Assembly: GCA_024516155.1 (NCBI GenBank)
Contig: JAJJXM010000064.1
Coordinates: 62,001-126,000 of the forward strand
Origin: Pyronema omphalodes
Taxonomy: Eukaryota; Ascomycota; Pezizomycetes; Pezizales; Pyronemataceae
Direction of reading: 5' to 3'
DNA: 64,000 nt
Part shown: positions 48,936-59,870 of the stretch, one piece after another
How positions within the stretch are numbered: position 1 is the stretch's first letter
Layout of the letters: every line of letters starts with the position of its first letter
Notes under the pieces: model-generated
Seen by the model: only the letters and a program-made list of their open reading frames with translations
The model's database searches: none
Told to the model about the DNA's origin: nothing
Position numbers and translations under genes: made by a program

Positions 48936-49764
48936 GCGTACTGTGGATATTTGTGGATGTTTGTAATTATTTGTACATACCAAGGCGTGTGTATTGAATG
49001 CTTTTGGAATAGGATTTGTGGCTGGAGTCAATACATTTTTTGGAAATAAACATGATTTACCAGTGTCGATATGCCACTGGTACCATATTATAAACCGACT
49101 TCTTATTTCTCTAAATGATTAATTTATGAAAAAAAAAAAAAAAAAAAAAAGCTAGAATGCCATTGCCCAGGCATGGCGCTGTACGATGAGCTTAAATCGA
49201 CCTCATTTTTCGGAGAAGGCTCCTCCGTTGTGGCATCTGTAGGGCTACATACATACGATCCTGGGGGATCCCAATTGAAAAAATCTCCGAGAAAAAAACA
49301 AATTTAACGAAGTTTCAAAGAATTCAAGTCGAAAAAGCATTCCTTGGTTGGCTTTTGTGGTGTGATAAATGGTGTGTACTCAATATATGTAACACAATCC
49401 CCTCATATTTGAATGAATTCTTCGCAGTTCTGGTCGATCAATTCTTGATTTTTTTGATTTTTTACAACCCACCGATAACCGTTTTGTCTTGGACTTCACG
49501 CAACTCACCAGGCTAAAACTTTAAAACCTCGTCTCGCCCGTCACGCCCGTCAACCCATCTCGCTAAAGTAGCCCGCATACAGCCCTACGAGAACCCACCA
49601 CCACCGCGATCATTCCCCACCTCACCCCGCCACGAGAACTTTCAGAAATCAATCTCGCCGTGTAATATACGATTGTTACCTTACCGGACAAACCACGATT
49701 CTAGAGCGCAAGCTCACCGATCACGAATCCCACGAGTCCAAGCCCAGCAAACCTGGCAGAAACC
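48936..49764. other. intergenic with A22 tract
   Basis: 3' flank of the hydrolase gene, an A22 tract at 49129-49150, then the C-rich leader region of the UFL1 homologue. No gene was recognised. Confidence 0.55.
49129..49150 (+). repeat. A22 homopolymer
   Basis: 22 consecutive A residues. It lies about 195 bases beyond the hydrolase stop codon. No retroposed sequence was recognised before it. Confidence 0.8.
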
Positions 49765-51688
49765 ATGTTCTCACCACTTGAAACGAAAACCCTCTTCCGT
49801 TCCCTCACACCCCCCATCGCTATCCTCGAACTCACAAACGCTACCGGTATCATAACTGAAGCCCGCGCCTCCGCCGACCTCCTTTCTCTCCTTCAGGGCT
49901 CCGGTCGTACCACTGTCTACGAACTCTCCCAGCAGCTGTTTATCGATGCTCATACTATCGCGCGTTTACTACCAGCGGATGCGGCAAGGATTGGCAGTAG
50001 TACTGTACTCAGATATGGAGAGGTGGAGAGATTAAGGACGGTGATGAAGGAGGAGCTAGAGAAGGGTGTGGTGAGCACGACGGAGTTTGGAAGGAGGGAG
50101 GAGATTGATTTGGGTTTGATTAGGAGGGTGTTGCCAGAGGAGACAGGGTGGTTGGGGGATGTGAGTGTTTATAGTCTGGAGTTTTATGAGAAGGCAAAGA
50201 AGACTTTGGAGCAGCTACGAGAGAGGGATACCCCGATGAGCGGGGTGGAATTGGTTCCGCGAGCTACCATGGCTTTGGTGCGGAAGGCTGTGGGCGAATT
50301 AGTTAAGGAAGGAATAGTGAAGGGATTTTGGGAGGCTGAGAGGTGGATTCCGGAGGCATATGTAGATGGACTACAGAAGGCGGCGATAGAGGAGCTTAAG
50401 ACGGATGGTGTTGTGGGGATTGAGAAGGTTAAAGAGGCATACATCAAGGACCCTATGGCGTTTGTCAAGGAACATCTACCGGATGCACAGTTACTTGCGA
50501 CGAGCTTTGTTACTGCCGAGTTTTTGGAGAAATTGGAGAACGGGGTAGAGGAGCAGGTTAAGAAGGAGGGTTGGAGTTACGTGAAGGATTTGGAGCACCG
50601 GTTGACTCCAGAGGATGAGAAAGTGTTCAAAGCTCGGATCATTACAAAGCTAGAGGTATTCGAGAGCGCGGGGGTTGTTGTTTCAAAGGCAGCTTCGACG
50701 GCACTAGAGGAGAAGTGTAAAACCTTCTCCCAGCAGAAAGCAGATATGGCATGGAAGAGGCGAGCCAAGCAGCAGCCGGTTGATCCCCCGATAAAGAAGG
50801 CAGAGGTACGTGAGCTCCGAGCACAGATCTTCGTGATGTATGACGTGCTGACGAGTGATAGATTACGCAATTACTAGCTGCTGATTCAAAGCTGCCTGAG
50901 TCTGTGCTGACGCAACTTACCAATCGGTTACATTCTATTGCAACGAAGACGTTCAAGGATAGATATGAGCAGCTACGACAGGTTGTGCTTACCAATGCTA
51001 AAAAGGAGTTTACGGACAAGTTCTATGCTAGGTTCGCAGTTCACCTCAGAGCTTTAGCTTCGATTAAGGATATCACCCTCAGAGACAGGCTCGCTGGGGA
51101 TCTCCTACAGTGGGCAAAGACCACAGGAACTGCTGCCGTGGAGAAGCTTGATATGGTGTTGATGACCGAGGATTTGGAGGGGGACCACCAGCCATTGTAT
51201 GAGCTCCGACTTGTGCTCCAGACTACAGGACAAGGCCGGCCAGAGACCTGCCTAAGAGATGTTGAGAGCTCTCTGCAGGCTTTTATGCCACTCGATGATC
51301 TCACAAAATATAAAGAGATTATGATGAATGAGATTAACTTGTTGCTTCAGTCAACATCTGATTACTCCCTAGCTCTGTTATCAACGCTCTTGCTATTGCT
51401 AGCTACGAGGTCGGGTGGTGTATTGAAAGCTTCCGGGTATGATAGCTTGATTTACTCTGGTCATTTTCGACAGTTGCTAATAAATTTGATAGGAAATACG
51501 TGCCCAAGCTCTTCAAGGAAGTGCAGGGCGCGGGGCTGATATCCTCCGAGCAGCTTGTGCTTCTGACAAATGTGAAGAGTGCAGTGGCCAAGGGCATCAA
51601 GACAACTGATCAGGGTCAGTCTGACGTTTCTGCGGACGAGATGGCACAATTGAAGGCCATTGGAGCACAGGCATCCCCGAAACCTTGA
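49765..51688 (+). CDS. UFL1: UFL1-like UFM1-protein E3 ligase
   Basis: Three exons (49765-50805, 50862-51436, 51493-51688) with two 56-nt introns give 603 residues. Colinear resemblance to UFL1 runs along the protein. SGRTTVYELSQQLFIDAHTI corresponds to the second winged-helix region, YIKDPMAFVKEHLPDAQLL and VEEQVKKEGW to the central domain, and LALLSTLLLLLATRS with KYVPKLFKEVQ to the C-terminal helical domain. UFL1 is the scaffold E3 that, with DDRGK1 at the ER, transfers UFM1 from UFC1 to ribosomal protein uL24 (RPL26) and other targets. At 603 residues it is about 190 shorter than human UFL1; the basic, Lys-rich middle insert is missing and the first winged helix appears reduced. Exons join cleanly and no stop interrupts it, so it looks functional. 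None of UFM1, UBA5, UFC1 or DDRGK1 is in the window. Confidence 0.83.
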
Positions 51689-52456
51689 GCGATGTGGGGG
51701 AGGTAAAGTGGCTCTGCAGGACCGAGTTCCGAAATCCGTCGCTAGAGAGAGAGGGGAAGGGAAAGTGCGGAGGCTATGGAGATGCGGAGGCTATGCTTAT
51801 TCGGCGTTTGGAGTTGGTGAGAATGCTCGCTTGATAGTTTATGAATCTGTATGCTGCTGAATCCATTCAAAATCTTTTACAAATACACCACCACACAGAC
51901 CATTTCCACTCGCTTCTCTATCGGAACTCCTCGCCTCCGTATTTCATTTTATCGCCGGTTCTCTCGTGGCTCCTCTCATCGTGCTGACCTCATCCGCCGT
52001 CGGCTCCTGTTCTGGCAGCGATCTCAAAAAACTAACCCCGCGCTAAACCCTGTTTGGTTAACGACATCGAGCACGCAATTTCTGACCTCGATGCAACCAT
52101 ACGCCCTGTACACACGACAAAGGAAGAAAACGCTTTTTCGTGCCTGCGTCCAATATGGGACCCCGGAATCAGAAGGAAGAATTAGAATTTCTACTGCCCC
52201 CTTCAGTGGCATCCGAAATCCGATATCCCCACAATCTTGTTATATCACTCACCCGTACCCTTCGCCCGGTACAGTGCCCATTCATATACCCACCCCTCTC
52301 TCTTCCTCTCTCAAACTCTTTCCTTGTCCAGTTCCCTATCCCAAGAGCAGTCTATCCAGTCGAAGGTCTTTACGTCATATTCCATTCAGAAACATCCGTC
52401 GCTTAAGCCTCGAAGCTTCTTCAACAAGACCAATATCTAAAGATCATATAATCAAA
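51689..52456. promoter_or_regulatory. upstream region of MET16
   Basis: Contains UFL1's 3' flank, then pyrimidine-rich sequence (TCTCTCTTCCTCTCTC near 52.3 kb) typical of a strong fungal leader. A long open frame runs through it (51851-52615) in phase with the MET16 start, but its first 200 codons are compositionally non-protein-like. No clear CYS3/MET4-type site was recognised. Confidence 0.45.
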
Positions 52457-53477
52457 ATGTCTGTCGATTTGGAGCGTTCTCTCTCCAACGAGCTTGAGTC
52501 TGGTTACGACTCTGGAATCCAGTCTGTTGCTTCTCTTCAGACTATCTACTTCACTCCCCCACACTTGAAGTACATCAACGCTCAGCTTGCCGATCTTGAG
52601 CCTGAGGGTATGTAATTCATGTATCTTTCTATTGAAACATAGTAACTAATAATATATTAGCCATTCTTCAGTGGTGCTTGATCACTCTCCCCAACCTTTA
52701 CCAGACCACCGCCTTTGGACTTTCTGGACTTGTCACCGTCGACATTCTCTCCAAGATCTCCCCCAAGAAGCCCGTTGACCTCATCTTCCTCGACACCCTC
52801 TACCACTTCAAGGAGACCCTTGAGCTTGTCGACAACGTCCGCAAGCGCTACAACAACGTTGAGATCCACGTCTTCAAGCCCGAAGGAGTCAACACTGTTG
52901 AGGAGTTTGAGGCCAAGCACGGAGAGAGACTTTGGGAGACCAACGACAACTTCTACGACTATGTTGCCAAGGTTGAGCCTGCGGAGCGTGCATACCGCGA
53001 GTTGGAGGTTAAGGCTGTTTTGACCGGACGTCGCAGAAGTCAGGGAGGAAAGCGTGGAGACCTTGATATTGTTGAGGTTGATGAGGCTGGATTGATCAAG
53101 ATTAACCCTCTTGCAAACTGGAGCTTCGCTCAGGTCAAGGCATACATCGATGAGCACAAGGTTCCTTACAACGCTTTGTTGGACCGGGGGTACAAGTCTG
53201 TTGGAGACTGGCACAGCACACAGTATGTTACCTTTTCTTCTGGGATTTTTTCGAGTATGGATGTTAACAAATTTTTCTTAGGCCCGTAAAGGAGGGTGAG
53301 GACGAGCGTGCCGGAAGATGGAAGGGACAGGCCAAGACCGAGTGCGGAATCCACAACAAGCGCTCCAAGTACGCCGAGTACCTTCGTCAGTTGGAGATGA
53401 AGCAGCAGGAGCAGGAGCTTACTGAGGCCTTGGAAAAGGTCCAGCTCCAGCAGACTGCTGCTGACGTTGTCGCATAA
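52457..53477 (+). CDS. MET16: PAPS reductase (phosphoadenylyl-sulfate reductase, thioredoxin)
   Basis: Exons 52457-52607, 52661-53222 and 53282-53477 give 302 residues. The enzyme reduces 3'-phosphoadenylyl sulfate to sulfite with thioredoxin, the third step of sulfate assimilation in the cytosol. TTAFGLSGLV (about residues 65-74) is the PP-loop nucleotide-binding segment. DTLYHFKETLEL and LLTGRRRSQGG-like sequence (VLTGRRRSQGG) follow, and the C-terminal signature KTECGIH carries catalytic Cys259. DRGYKSVGDWHST is also typical of the family. The last exon ends in a Gln/Glu-rich helix. The ATG at 52457 has the context CAAAATG and starts a usual-length N-terminus. Codon use is strongly biased to C/G-ending codons, consistent with good expression. 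Confidence 0.95.
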
Positions 53478-54087
53478 AAAGTTTTCTTTGCATTTTTGGG
53501 TCTCTTTGGGTTTCTGGAAGGAAAGGCGTGTTGCTGATGATTTTTTTTTTTTTTTTTTGTTTAATTACCGGCGTTGGGTGTCATCTGGGTTATATATCAA
53601 TGGCGCATCTGTTGAAGAGCGAAAATATAGGCTCGCCACGTACATAAAGAATTGACTGGTGGATGCTAATAAAAATGTCCGAGTGAGTCGCGGGTGATGG
53701 CGGTTGTCGGAGTAGGTCGAAGCCCTCAAAACAGCTCCGTAGCCTTTGTCACTACAACTATCGACACCATTCGACGCGATGTTTCACGCGTCGGAACGCG
53801 GTGGAATGAACGAGAGGGCAGGTGATGTCAGCGCGTTGCAACCCATGAAGATCATAATGAAAGCGGAGTTGGAGAGGGGTTGTGCGACCCACAGCTGCAA
53901 ACAAAGACAAGCAGCATTCCGACAAGGTGGTAGAACAACAAACTTCACTTTCTTTCAGATTCTGCCAACCACTCTCCAGCCTCCATCAAAGCTCCTCCAT
54001 TCATAACTATCATCATCCCCTTATTCTCCACCTTCATCACACTTCCTATCCATCACCGAGCTCTACTACACAACACTAACTAACGCA
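53478..54087. other. intergenic between MET16 and the Arb2-domain gene
   Basis: T-rich 3' flank with an uninterrupted T tract near 53.54 kb, then a C/T-rich promoter and leader. No gene was seen. Confidence 0.55.
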
Positions 54088-55662
54088 ATGTTCGTCCGCA
54101 AGCGCAAGCCGAGAGCCGCAGTTCTTATGGAGTTCCCCGCTGATCTGAAGAAGCTTGGGTAAGTTCGGTTCGATGCAATAGGCGGCTCTTCTACCCTATT
54201 ACCCCGCAATTTGCCACCACCATCACCATGGATCACGAGCACTGACAACCACAGACTCTTCATCGATCCCGAAACCGATGAGCTTCGCCAAATCGACGAT
54301 CCCAGTCAGGGTTACAACTTCAACCATTTTGGCAAGACTAATGGCATTGACTTTCACCGCCGCCGTGAAAAGCTGAACTACCGTCGTGGAGATTCCGTCA
54401 ACAGAGCCGTCGAGAAGGAAGTTGTCAAACGTCTTGAAGCTCTTGACTGCTACCCTGTTAAACTCCCCCTGGAGGCCAACTATGATCCCACTATCAAACA
54501 CGTCTCAATCCTACACTCTTCCAATCTTAAATCTGCCAGGAGGGTTCTCGTTGTCATCCCCGAAGATACCGGCTCTGGTTTGGGAATCCACTCTTTCCGT
54601 CATTGTACCGATAAGAAAGTTGCAGATGGATCTATGGAAACCCTCTTCAAGCGTGCTAAGGCTGCTGGATACACCGGGCTTGTTGCACTGAATCCTTCCG
54701 CCTGGTATTGGGATGCGCTTAATAAGACAGCGGTATCCCAGAACACATGGAGAGCATATGAGCTCGACAAGAAGCGTGCTCCCGTGGGCGCTATCCTTGA
54801 CATAGAGGACTACAAGATTCCTGGCCACGAGTCACCGGAGGGCCATGTCGATACTTGCCTGTCATATCTTCTCACTCAACTTAACCCTACTGCAATGGTT
54901 GATTTTGTTGCTACTTCCTACTCCGCTTATGCTCTTTTTCTGGGTCTGGAAAAGGACTGGTCTGAGTGGGAGAAACATGCAAATGCTGCCATTCTAGCGG
55001 AGACAGCCCACTCTGTCGTTCACCACACGAACGAAGCCTTCAAGGATTGGTTCCGAAAACGTTGCAGAAACTATGAGTCTAGCTTGGAAGAAGTCGGTAC
55101 CTACTTGGGACCAAATATTGCTGCCGGTGTCGCGTCGTTCTCGGCTGGAGAAGTTAAGAGTAATTCTGAGATTATCACAACTGCAGTGATAGGACAGATT
55201 ATCCCGTATTTTAACTGGGCGAGGGAGGTGGACATTATCAACGACCGAAAGGCCAAAGATCGAGCCGCGAGGAAGTTACGTCGTGACGAGAAGGCGGTTA
55301 AGAAGGCTATGAAGAAAGCTGAGGCAGGGGCAGGAAAGAGTGAACAGTCTAACGTTAGCGTTGAGGAGGACTCGGATGATGATAGCTCTTGGAACGAAGA
55401 AGATGAGGATGAGCAACTGAACCCGCCTATTCCTGTGGAGATGGAAAACTTCATCGGCGGCGACGGTGTACAGAAGGATTGGCTCAAAGCTTTCAATGAA
55501 CTGGACCTAAGCGCAGATACACCTGGATGGGAGGTTCCCGGTATGGAGAAAATGGAGGAGCTGACGAAAAAGAAGGATGAGGAGAATGCGATTATTGAGG
55601 AGATTAAAAGAAGGGCCGTGGCGGAAGGTAAGAATATTCGTATTTTCCGCGAGGATGATTAG
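54088..55662 (+). CDS. Arb2-domain protein
   Basis: Exons 54088-54158 and 54255-55662, joined over a 96-nt intron, give 492 residues. The central part (about residues 100-310) has an alpha/beta-hydrolase-like Arb2 domain: ARRVLVVIPEDTGSGLGIHS, then SMETLFKRAKAAGYTGLVAL with LNPSAWYWD, and VDFVATSYSAYALFLGL at the nucleophile-elbow position. The family includes fission-yeast Arb2, a subunit of the Argonaute siRNA chaperone complex, animal FAM172A/Cotranscriptional regulator proteins and the C-terminal domain of Clr3-type deacetylases. The C-terminus has a basic coiled stretch (KDRAARKLRRDEKAVKKAMK) and an acidic run, suggesting a nuclear protein. Role in RNA silencing is inferred from family only, and whether this is the true Arb2 orthologue is not established. 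Confidence 0.8.
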
Positions 55663-56043
55663 TGGATATACAAGAGTGATATTCTATGTTTATAGTAAAT
55701 GTAGTTTCCTTAGTCAGACTGTCGATCCATTATGAAAATTCAGCATGTGAGGAGTGATCATGTGACCAATTGTATGATGGGAAAGTTGTATTTCTCTATG
55801 CGAAAGTTACACGGTATTTGGTATGCCTTGTACACACCCATAGACGCGGCAGTTAATCTCCATGGCGGAATGCAAGTTGCATTTTTATTTTGCTTTTTCC
55901 TGATCATGCAGAATCCAGATTCTGCAAGACGATTTCGTGATACCATCAGTGATACACGGTGATTCCATGAACCGAAGTCCGATCGCGGATGAATCCTTAT
56001 TACATCACCTTGCCGAAACACCATGCATCACCCTGCAGAATCT

Positions 56044-56134
56044 TGACAAGGTCTGATAACGTCTGGCAAGGTCTGGCAAGGTTCGACAAGGACAAGGTCG
56101 GACAGGGTTCGACAAGGTTCGACAAGGTTTGATG
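56044..56134 (+). repeat. degenerate 10-bp GGTTCGACAA minisatellite
   Basis: About eight imperfect copies of a 10-bp unit, alternating GGTCTGGCAA and GGTTCGACAA forms. Confidence 0.8.
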
Positions 56135-56171
56135 AGCTTATACAGAAGTGAAGTCACGATGCTTCTTGCTG

Positions 56172-56202
56172 TTTCTGTAGCTGTAGCTATCTGTAGCTGT
56201 AG
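56172..56202 (+). repeat. CTGTAG hexanucleotide repeat
   Basis: Five imperfect copies of CTGTAG, in two blocks separated by CTAT. Confidence 0.7.
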
Positions 56203-56454
56203 CTGAAACGTTAATTAGTACAGCACCTGTAAAGCTGTAACCTGTAGCTTGGAGCTTGGAGCTTGTGAAACTTAATCTATCCTATGCTACTGCTAACTAA
56301 TATATGTAAGTACACCACACACCTGCATACATACCGTAATACCGGTTGCATGGATATTTCTTTCGTCTTCTTCAGATTTGCTATGGTGTTAACTAATATG
56401 TGTGGATTTAACATGTGACACCCACCCGAGCAGCGGAAAGTAAAGCAGCGCTGC

Positions 56455-56535
56455 GTGGATATGAAAGTGGATGTGAAAGTTAAAGTGAAAGCCAAGTACA
56501 AAGTAGAAGTGAAGGTACAAGTGAAAGTGAAAAGC
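56455..56535 (+). repeat. degenerate GTGAAA purine-rich repeat
   Basis: Imperfect 6-bp units (GTGAAA, GTGGAT, GTTAAA and similar). Read as protein they give alternating Lys and Val. This is a satellite, not a gene. Confidence 0.65.
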
Positions 56536-58572
56536 AGAAATCAAAACACCCCCACCATCATGAAACGCTCCCGAAACCAGCGAGTACAAAGCAAGCTACA
56601 GAATCCAATGATAAGATGTCGCAATAATTGTATCAGAGTTTAAGATAATGGCGAAATCTTACATATCGCGTGCTGTTTTTAACAAAGTGCTGTCAGATGA
56701 TCATAGGATCTTTGGTGTTCTGAGAACTTGTGGATGCAGATAATGGGAAAAAGAAATTTTGGACACAAAGGATTATGATGAAATTGTGCATATTGCGTAA
56801 GGCGCCCCTGACGAACAGAACATAGTGAACCTTGAATGGGTGTTGCGAACCAGATGGTGGGAAATGGAGGATTCAGGGACGGGGTGAATTGACCGGCGAT
56901 GATTTGGGATGTGTGCACGAGTGATGTGTTACGGGGAATGAGTGATGCGATGGGTGTTTATGATCCATTTTTGATGGATTGTATTGCGGATTATGTGCAA
57001 AGTTTGAGAAAAAGGACATAGGCGATTTTAATAAAATCGGGGAATGTTTGATAAAACTTTGGAAGTCAGCAAAGAATCCGAGTACCTACAGTACTTACAT
57101 ACACATGCACCTGGGTGCTCTACAAAGACAGAAGGAACAAAAAACAATCGTAAATAACAATTCCTAATTCATCCATAGTTGGTGCCACCGCGGAGAAATC
57201 GAGGTCAAGACCCTTAACAAACAAACTATTACCATCATCGACGGGTGTGAAATGACTATACCTTAATTGCACCCGTCACTTGAACCCATGCTACCCGTAG
57301 AATCGGATGGTAATAACAGTAATACATACACACATATGTACACACAGATGTACATACATAACCTACATACCTACATCATCCTACATCACCCTGCAGAACC
57401 ATTGCAAAGTGAAAGTGTAATTTTCCCAATTTCATTCCTTCGCGATCTGGATGTAAAATGTGACCATATCGAACATTAATGTTGTCATGTACATATGGAA
57501 CCATATGTCCGCCACATACCCTTAACAGTGGCAAATATGCATGCAGCCATTGAGAATTCTATAAAACATGCGTCATTGAACGTCTGCAGAATAGTACAGC
57601 GCTCCGGCTCGCAATATACCGACGTCCGCACATAGCGCTGTTGTGACATGACATTGATACGCTGTAGCGAGCGTTGGGGAAAAAGCGGCATGTGTCACAG
57701 AAGTTACTTTTTTTCCTCCTTACCTCGCGAAATAGGAAAAACGCCTTGCAGCTCCGAACAAAAAGATAGTGTCAAACTGAGAAAGGTGTCTCTTCTTTAT
57801 CCATAATATCAGAAACCCCTAATTTGTATTGTTATTTTCCAATCGCATCATTTCCTAATCCATCCCCAGTTAATAGCACGGTAAAAAAGCGTACAAAATA
57901 TACACTCCAAAAAATAATAACATCTCTTTTTATCATTTTATTCAAACCACAATGTTTCTTCACAATCGCAATCTCTGACAAAAGAATAAAATAAAACAAA
58001 ATTACAAAACACTCACCAAGCCAAACACCAATTATTTTTTTGTCCTCTCTAACGATAGCACTAAATTCTTTCGACTTCTCTTTACTTATTCATTATTGTA
58101 ATAAAACATCTTCCGATAGCAGCACACATGACATTTATATTTCCCATTTCGATACAATACCCTCATCCACAACAAACCCAACCCTTTCACTAAACCCACA
58201 ACATTACCACCCTTCACCAAACCAAACCAGACCAACGGCCATATCCGAACCTCTCCAAAAAAAAAAGCAAAAACACGCATCCACAGCTGAACAAAAACAA
58301 CATGCCTCTACTCAACACAACACCGATATCAACCCCAATCTACATATCTCCATTTCCCAATCTCTACGTAAACCCCATTCCCACTATCCGCCGCTACATC
58401 CCGTATTTCCACAACAGCATCGGCACCACACCCCATCACCTTCCCATAACAGACTAGCACCCATCATCTATCCATGCCTATGTATAATATAAACACCCTT
58501 GTGACGTCTTGATACGTCTCCAGAACCCCGTGGACGGCATCCGCTCATTGTGCAGATGCATATGCATGTCAG

Positions 58573-58613
58573 TAACCCGCTAACCCACTAACCCGCTAAC
58601 CCACTAACCCGCT
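58573..58613 (+). repeat. CTAACCCRC minisatellite
   Basis: About five copies of an 8-9-bp unit of the form TAACCCGC/TAACCCAC. It resembles, but is not, the TTAGGG-type telomere repeat common in fungi. Confidence 0.8.
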
Positions 58614-58654
58614 ATGTATGTATGGTGTCCACTGTCCATATCCGCCGGCTACTT

Positions 58655-58790
58655 TTGTTCCGTGTGTGTGGGTTGGTAGCCGGGGTAGAATGGAGACGGG
58701 CGGGTTGCTGTGTGGGTGGGCGGGTTGCTGTGTGGGTTGCTGTGTGGGCTGGTTTCTGTGTGGGTGGGTGGTGGGCGGATTATTGGGTTA
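58655..58790 (+). repeat. G-rich GGGTTGCTGTGTG repeat
   Basis: Several copies of GGGTTGCTGTGTG and GTGGGTGGG-type words in a strongly G-rich strand. It has repeated G3 runs that could form a quadruplex. Confidence 0.6.
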
Positions 58791-58831
58791 TTAGGTACTC
58801 GGGTGCAGCAGATACATACATCTGATATGAT

Positions 58832-58870
58832 ATATCACAACCTATCACAACCTATCACAACCTATCACAA
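58832..58870 (+). repeat. CCTATCACAA tandem repeat
   Basis: Three full 10-bp copies with a partial leading copy. Confidence 0.85.
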
Positions 58871-58990
58871 CATCTACACACATCTACACGTCTCCATACA
58901 CCGAAACTTCCAGAGACGTGGAGAACGAAGTAGACGGATCCACGGTTAGGATATGGAAGTGAAAGACGTTGAATGGTTTATGGATGCATC

Positions 58991-59030
58991 TGATATGATA
59001 TGATATGATGATGTGATATGATATGATATG
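58991..59030 (+). repeat. GATAT microsatellite
   Basis: Two blocks of the 5-bp unit TGATA, interrupted by GATGATG. Confidence 0.8.
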
Positions 59031-59067
59031 TGAGCGAGGTGAGCGAGGTGAGCCAGGAGAGGGGAGA

Positions 59068-59085
59068 GGGGGGGGGGGGGGGGGG
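59068..59085 (+). repeat. G18 homopolymer
   Basis: 18 consecutive G residues, 145 bases from an opposing C15 tract. Confidence 0.85.
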
Positions 59086-59230
59086 CTTCTGGAGACGTTG
59101 AGAGATGGAGACGGGGGATAAGATAGGTCTAGCACGTGATTATGGATTATGGATTTGGGATATTTAGTATATAAACAAAACAAAAAAAAAATTGAAAATA
59201 ATAAACCATATCTGCTTCGACATAACAAAT

Positions 59231-59245
59231 CCCCCCCCCCCCCCC
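59231..59245 (+). repeat. C15 homopolymer
   Basis: 15 consecutive C residues, complementary to the G18 tract at 59068. Confidence 0.85.
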
Positions 59246-59504
59246 TTCGAAACTTTCCACTAACCACATTTCAACATTTCACTACCCAGTGTAGACCATG
59301 TACATAATGTAGTTTCCTCAGGATTCAGAGTCGGGATTCATAGTCGCGGTCGGGGTCAGAGTCAAAGTCTGAGTCGGGGATAAAACACGCGACAAATCCG
59401 CAACGGAACGAAAATCCGACAGACATGGTTTCAACCTTGACCCTGACCTTGACATTACCAGGACTGGCCGCTGGCCGCTGGGTCTGGGTTTAGATATAAG
59501 GTTT

Positions 59505-59661
59505 CCATATTCATATTCATATTCATGTTCATATTCATGTTCATGTTCATGTTCATATTCATGTTCATGTTCATGTTCATGTTCATGTTCATGTTCATGT
59601 TCATGTTCATGTTCATGTTCATGTTCATGTTTATATTCATGTTCATGTTTATATTCCCACA
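59505..59661 (+). repeat. ATGTTC/ATATTC hexanucleotide array
   Basis: About 25 copies of a 6-bp unit, mostly ATGTTC with ATATTC and ATGTTT variants at both ends and near the left. Both strands are open in the repeat frame (Met-Phe on plus, Met-Asn on minus), but only as a consequence of the unit. Confidence 0.9.
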
Positions 59662-59837
59662 GGAAGATTTCCGAACGGTTGAAGCTAGCTCCCGGGGAGT
59701 TGCGTTGCTAATACCAGTGTCCATAGAGTGAGTCTTTTACGATAAAAATAAAAAAAACGGATTAACAAACATTCAACCATAATGCCGGCTTAATGCCTAT
59801 ATGTTATGTTAATCCACAATCAGATAAACAATTTCCA

Positions 59838-59870
59838 CATCTACATCTACATCTACATCTACATCTACAA
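59838..59870 (+). repeat. ACATCT hexanucleotide repeat
   Basis: Five tandem copies of a 6-bp ACATCT unit. Confidence 0.85.

Noticed and set aside
49129..49150. Retroposon tail (A22)
   Set aside because: No tRNA-like or LINE-like sequence precedes it and no target duplication was seen. A plain homopolymer is simpler.
51851..52615. 254-codon frame reaching into MET16
   Set aside because: It is in phase with the MET16 first exon, but the first 200 codons are leader sequence with pyrimidine runs. The family start is at 52457.
58040..58492. 150-codon plus-strand frame
   Set aside because: Composition (Ser, Thr, His, Pro from C/A-rich DNA) follows local base bias. No start context, motif or exon partner.
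58573..58613. Telomere-like repeat
   Set aside because: The unit is CTAACCCGC/CTAACCCAC, not TTAGGG/CCCTAA, and it lies between genes rather than at an end.
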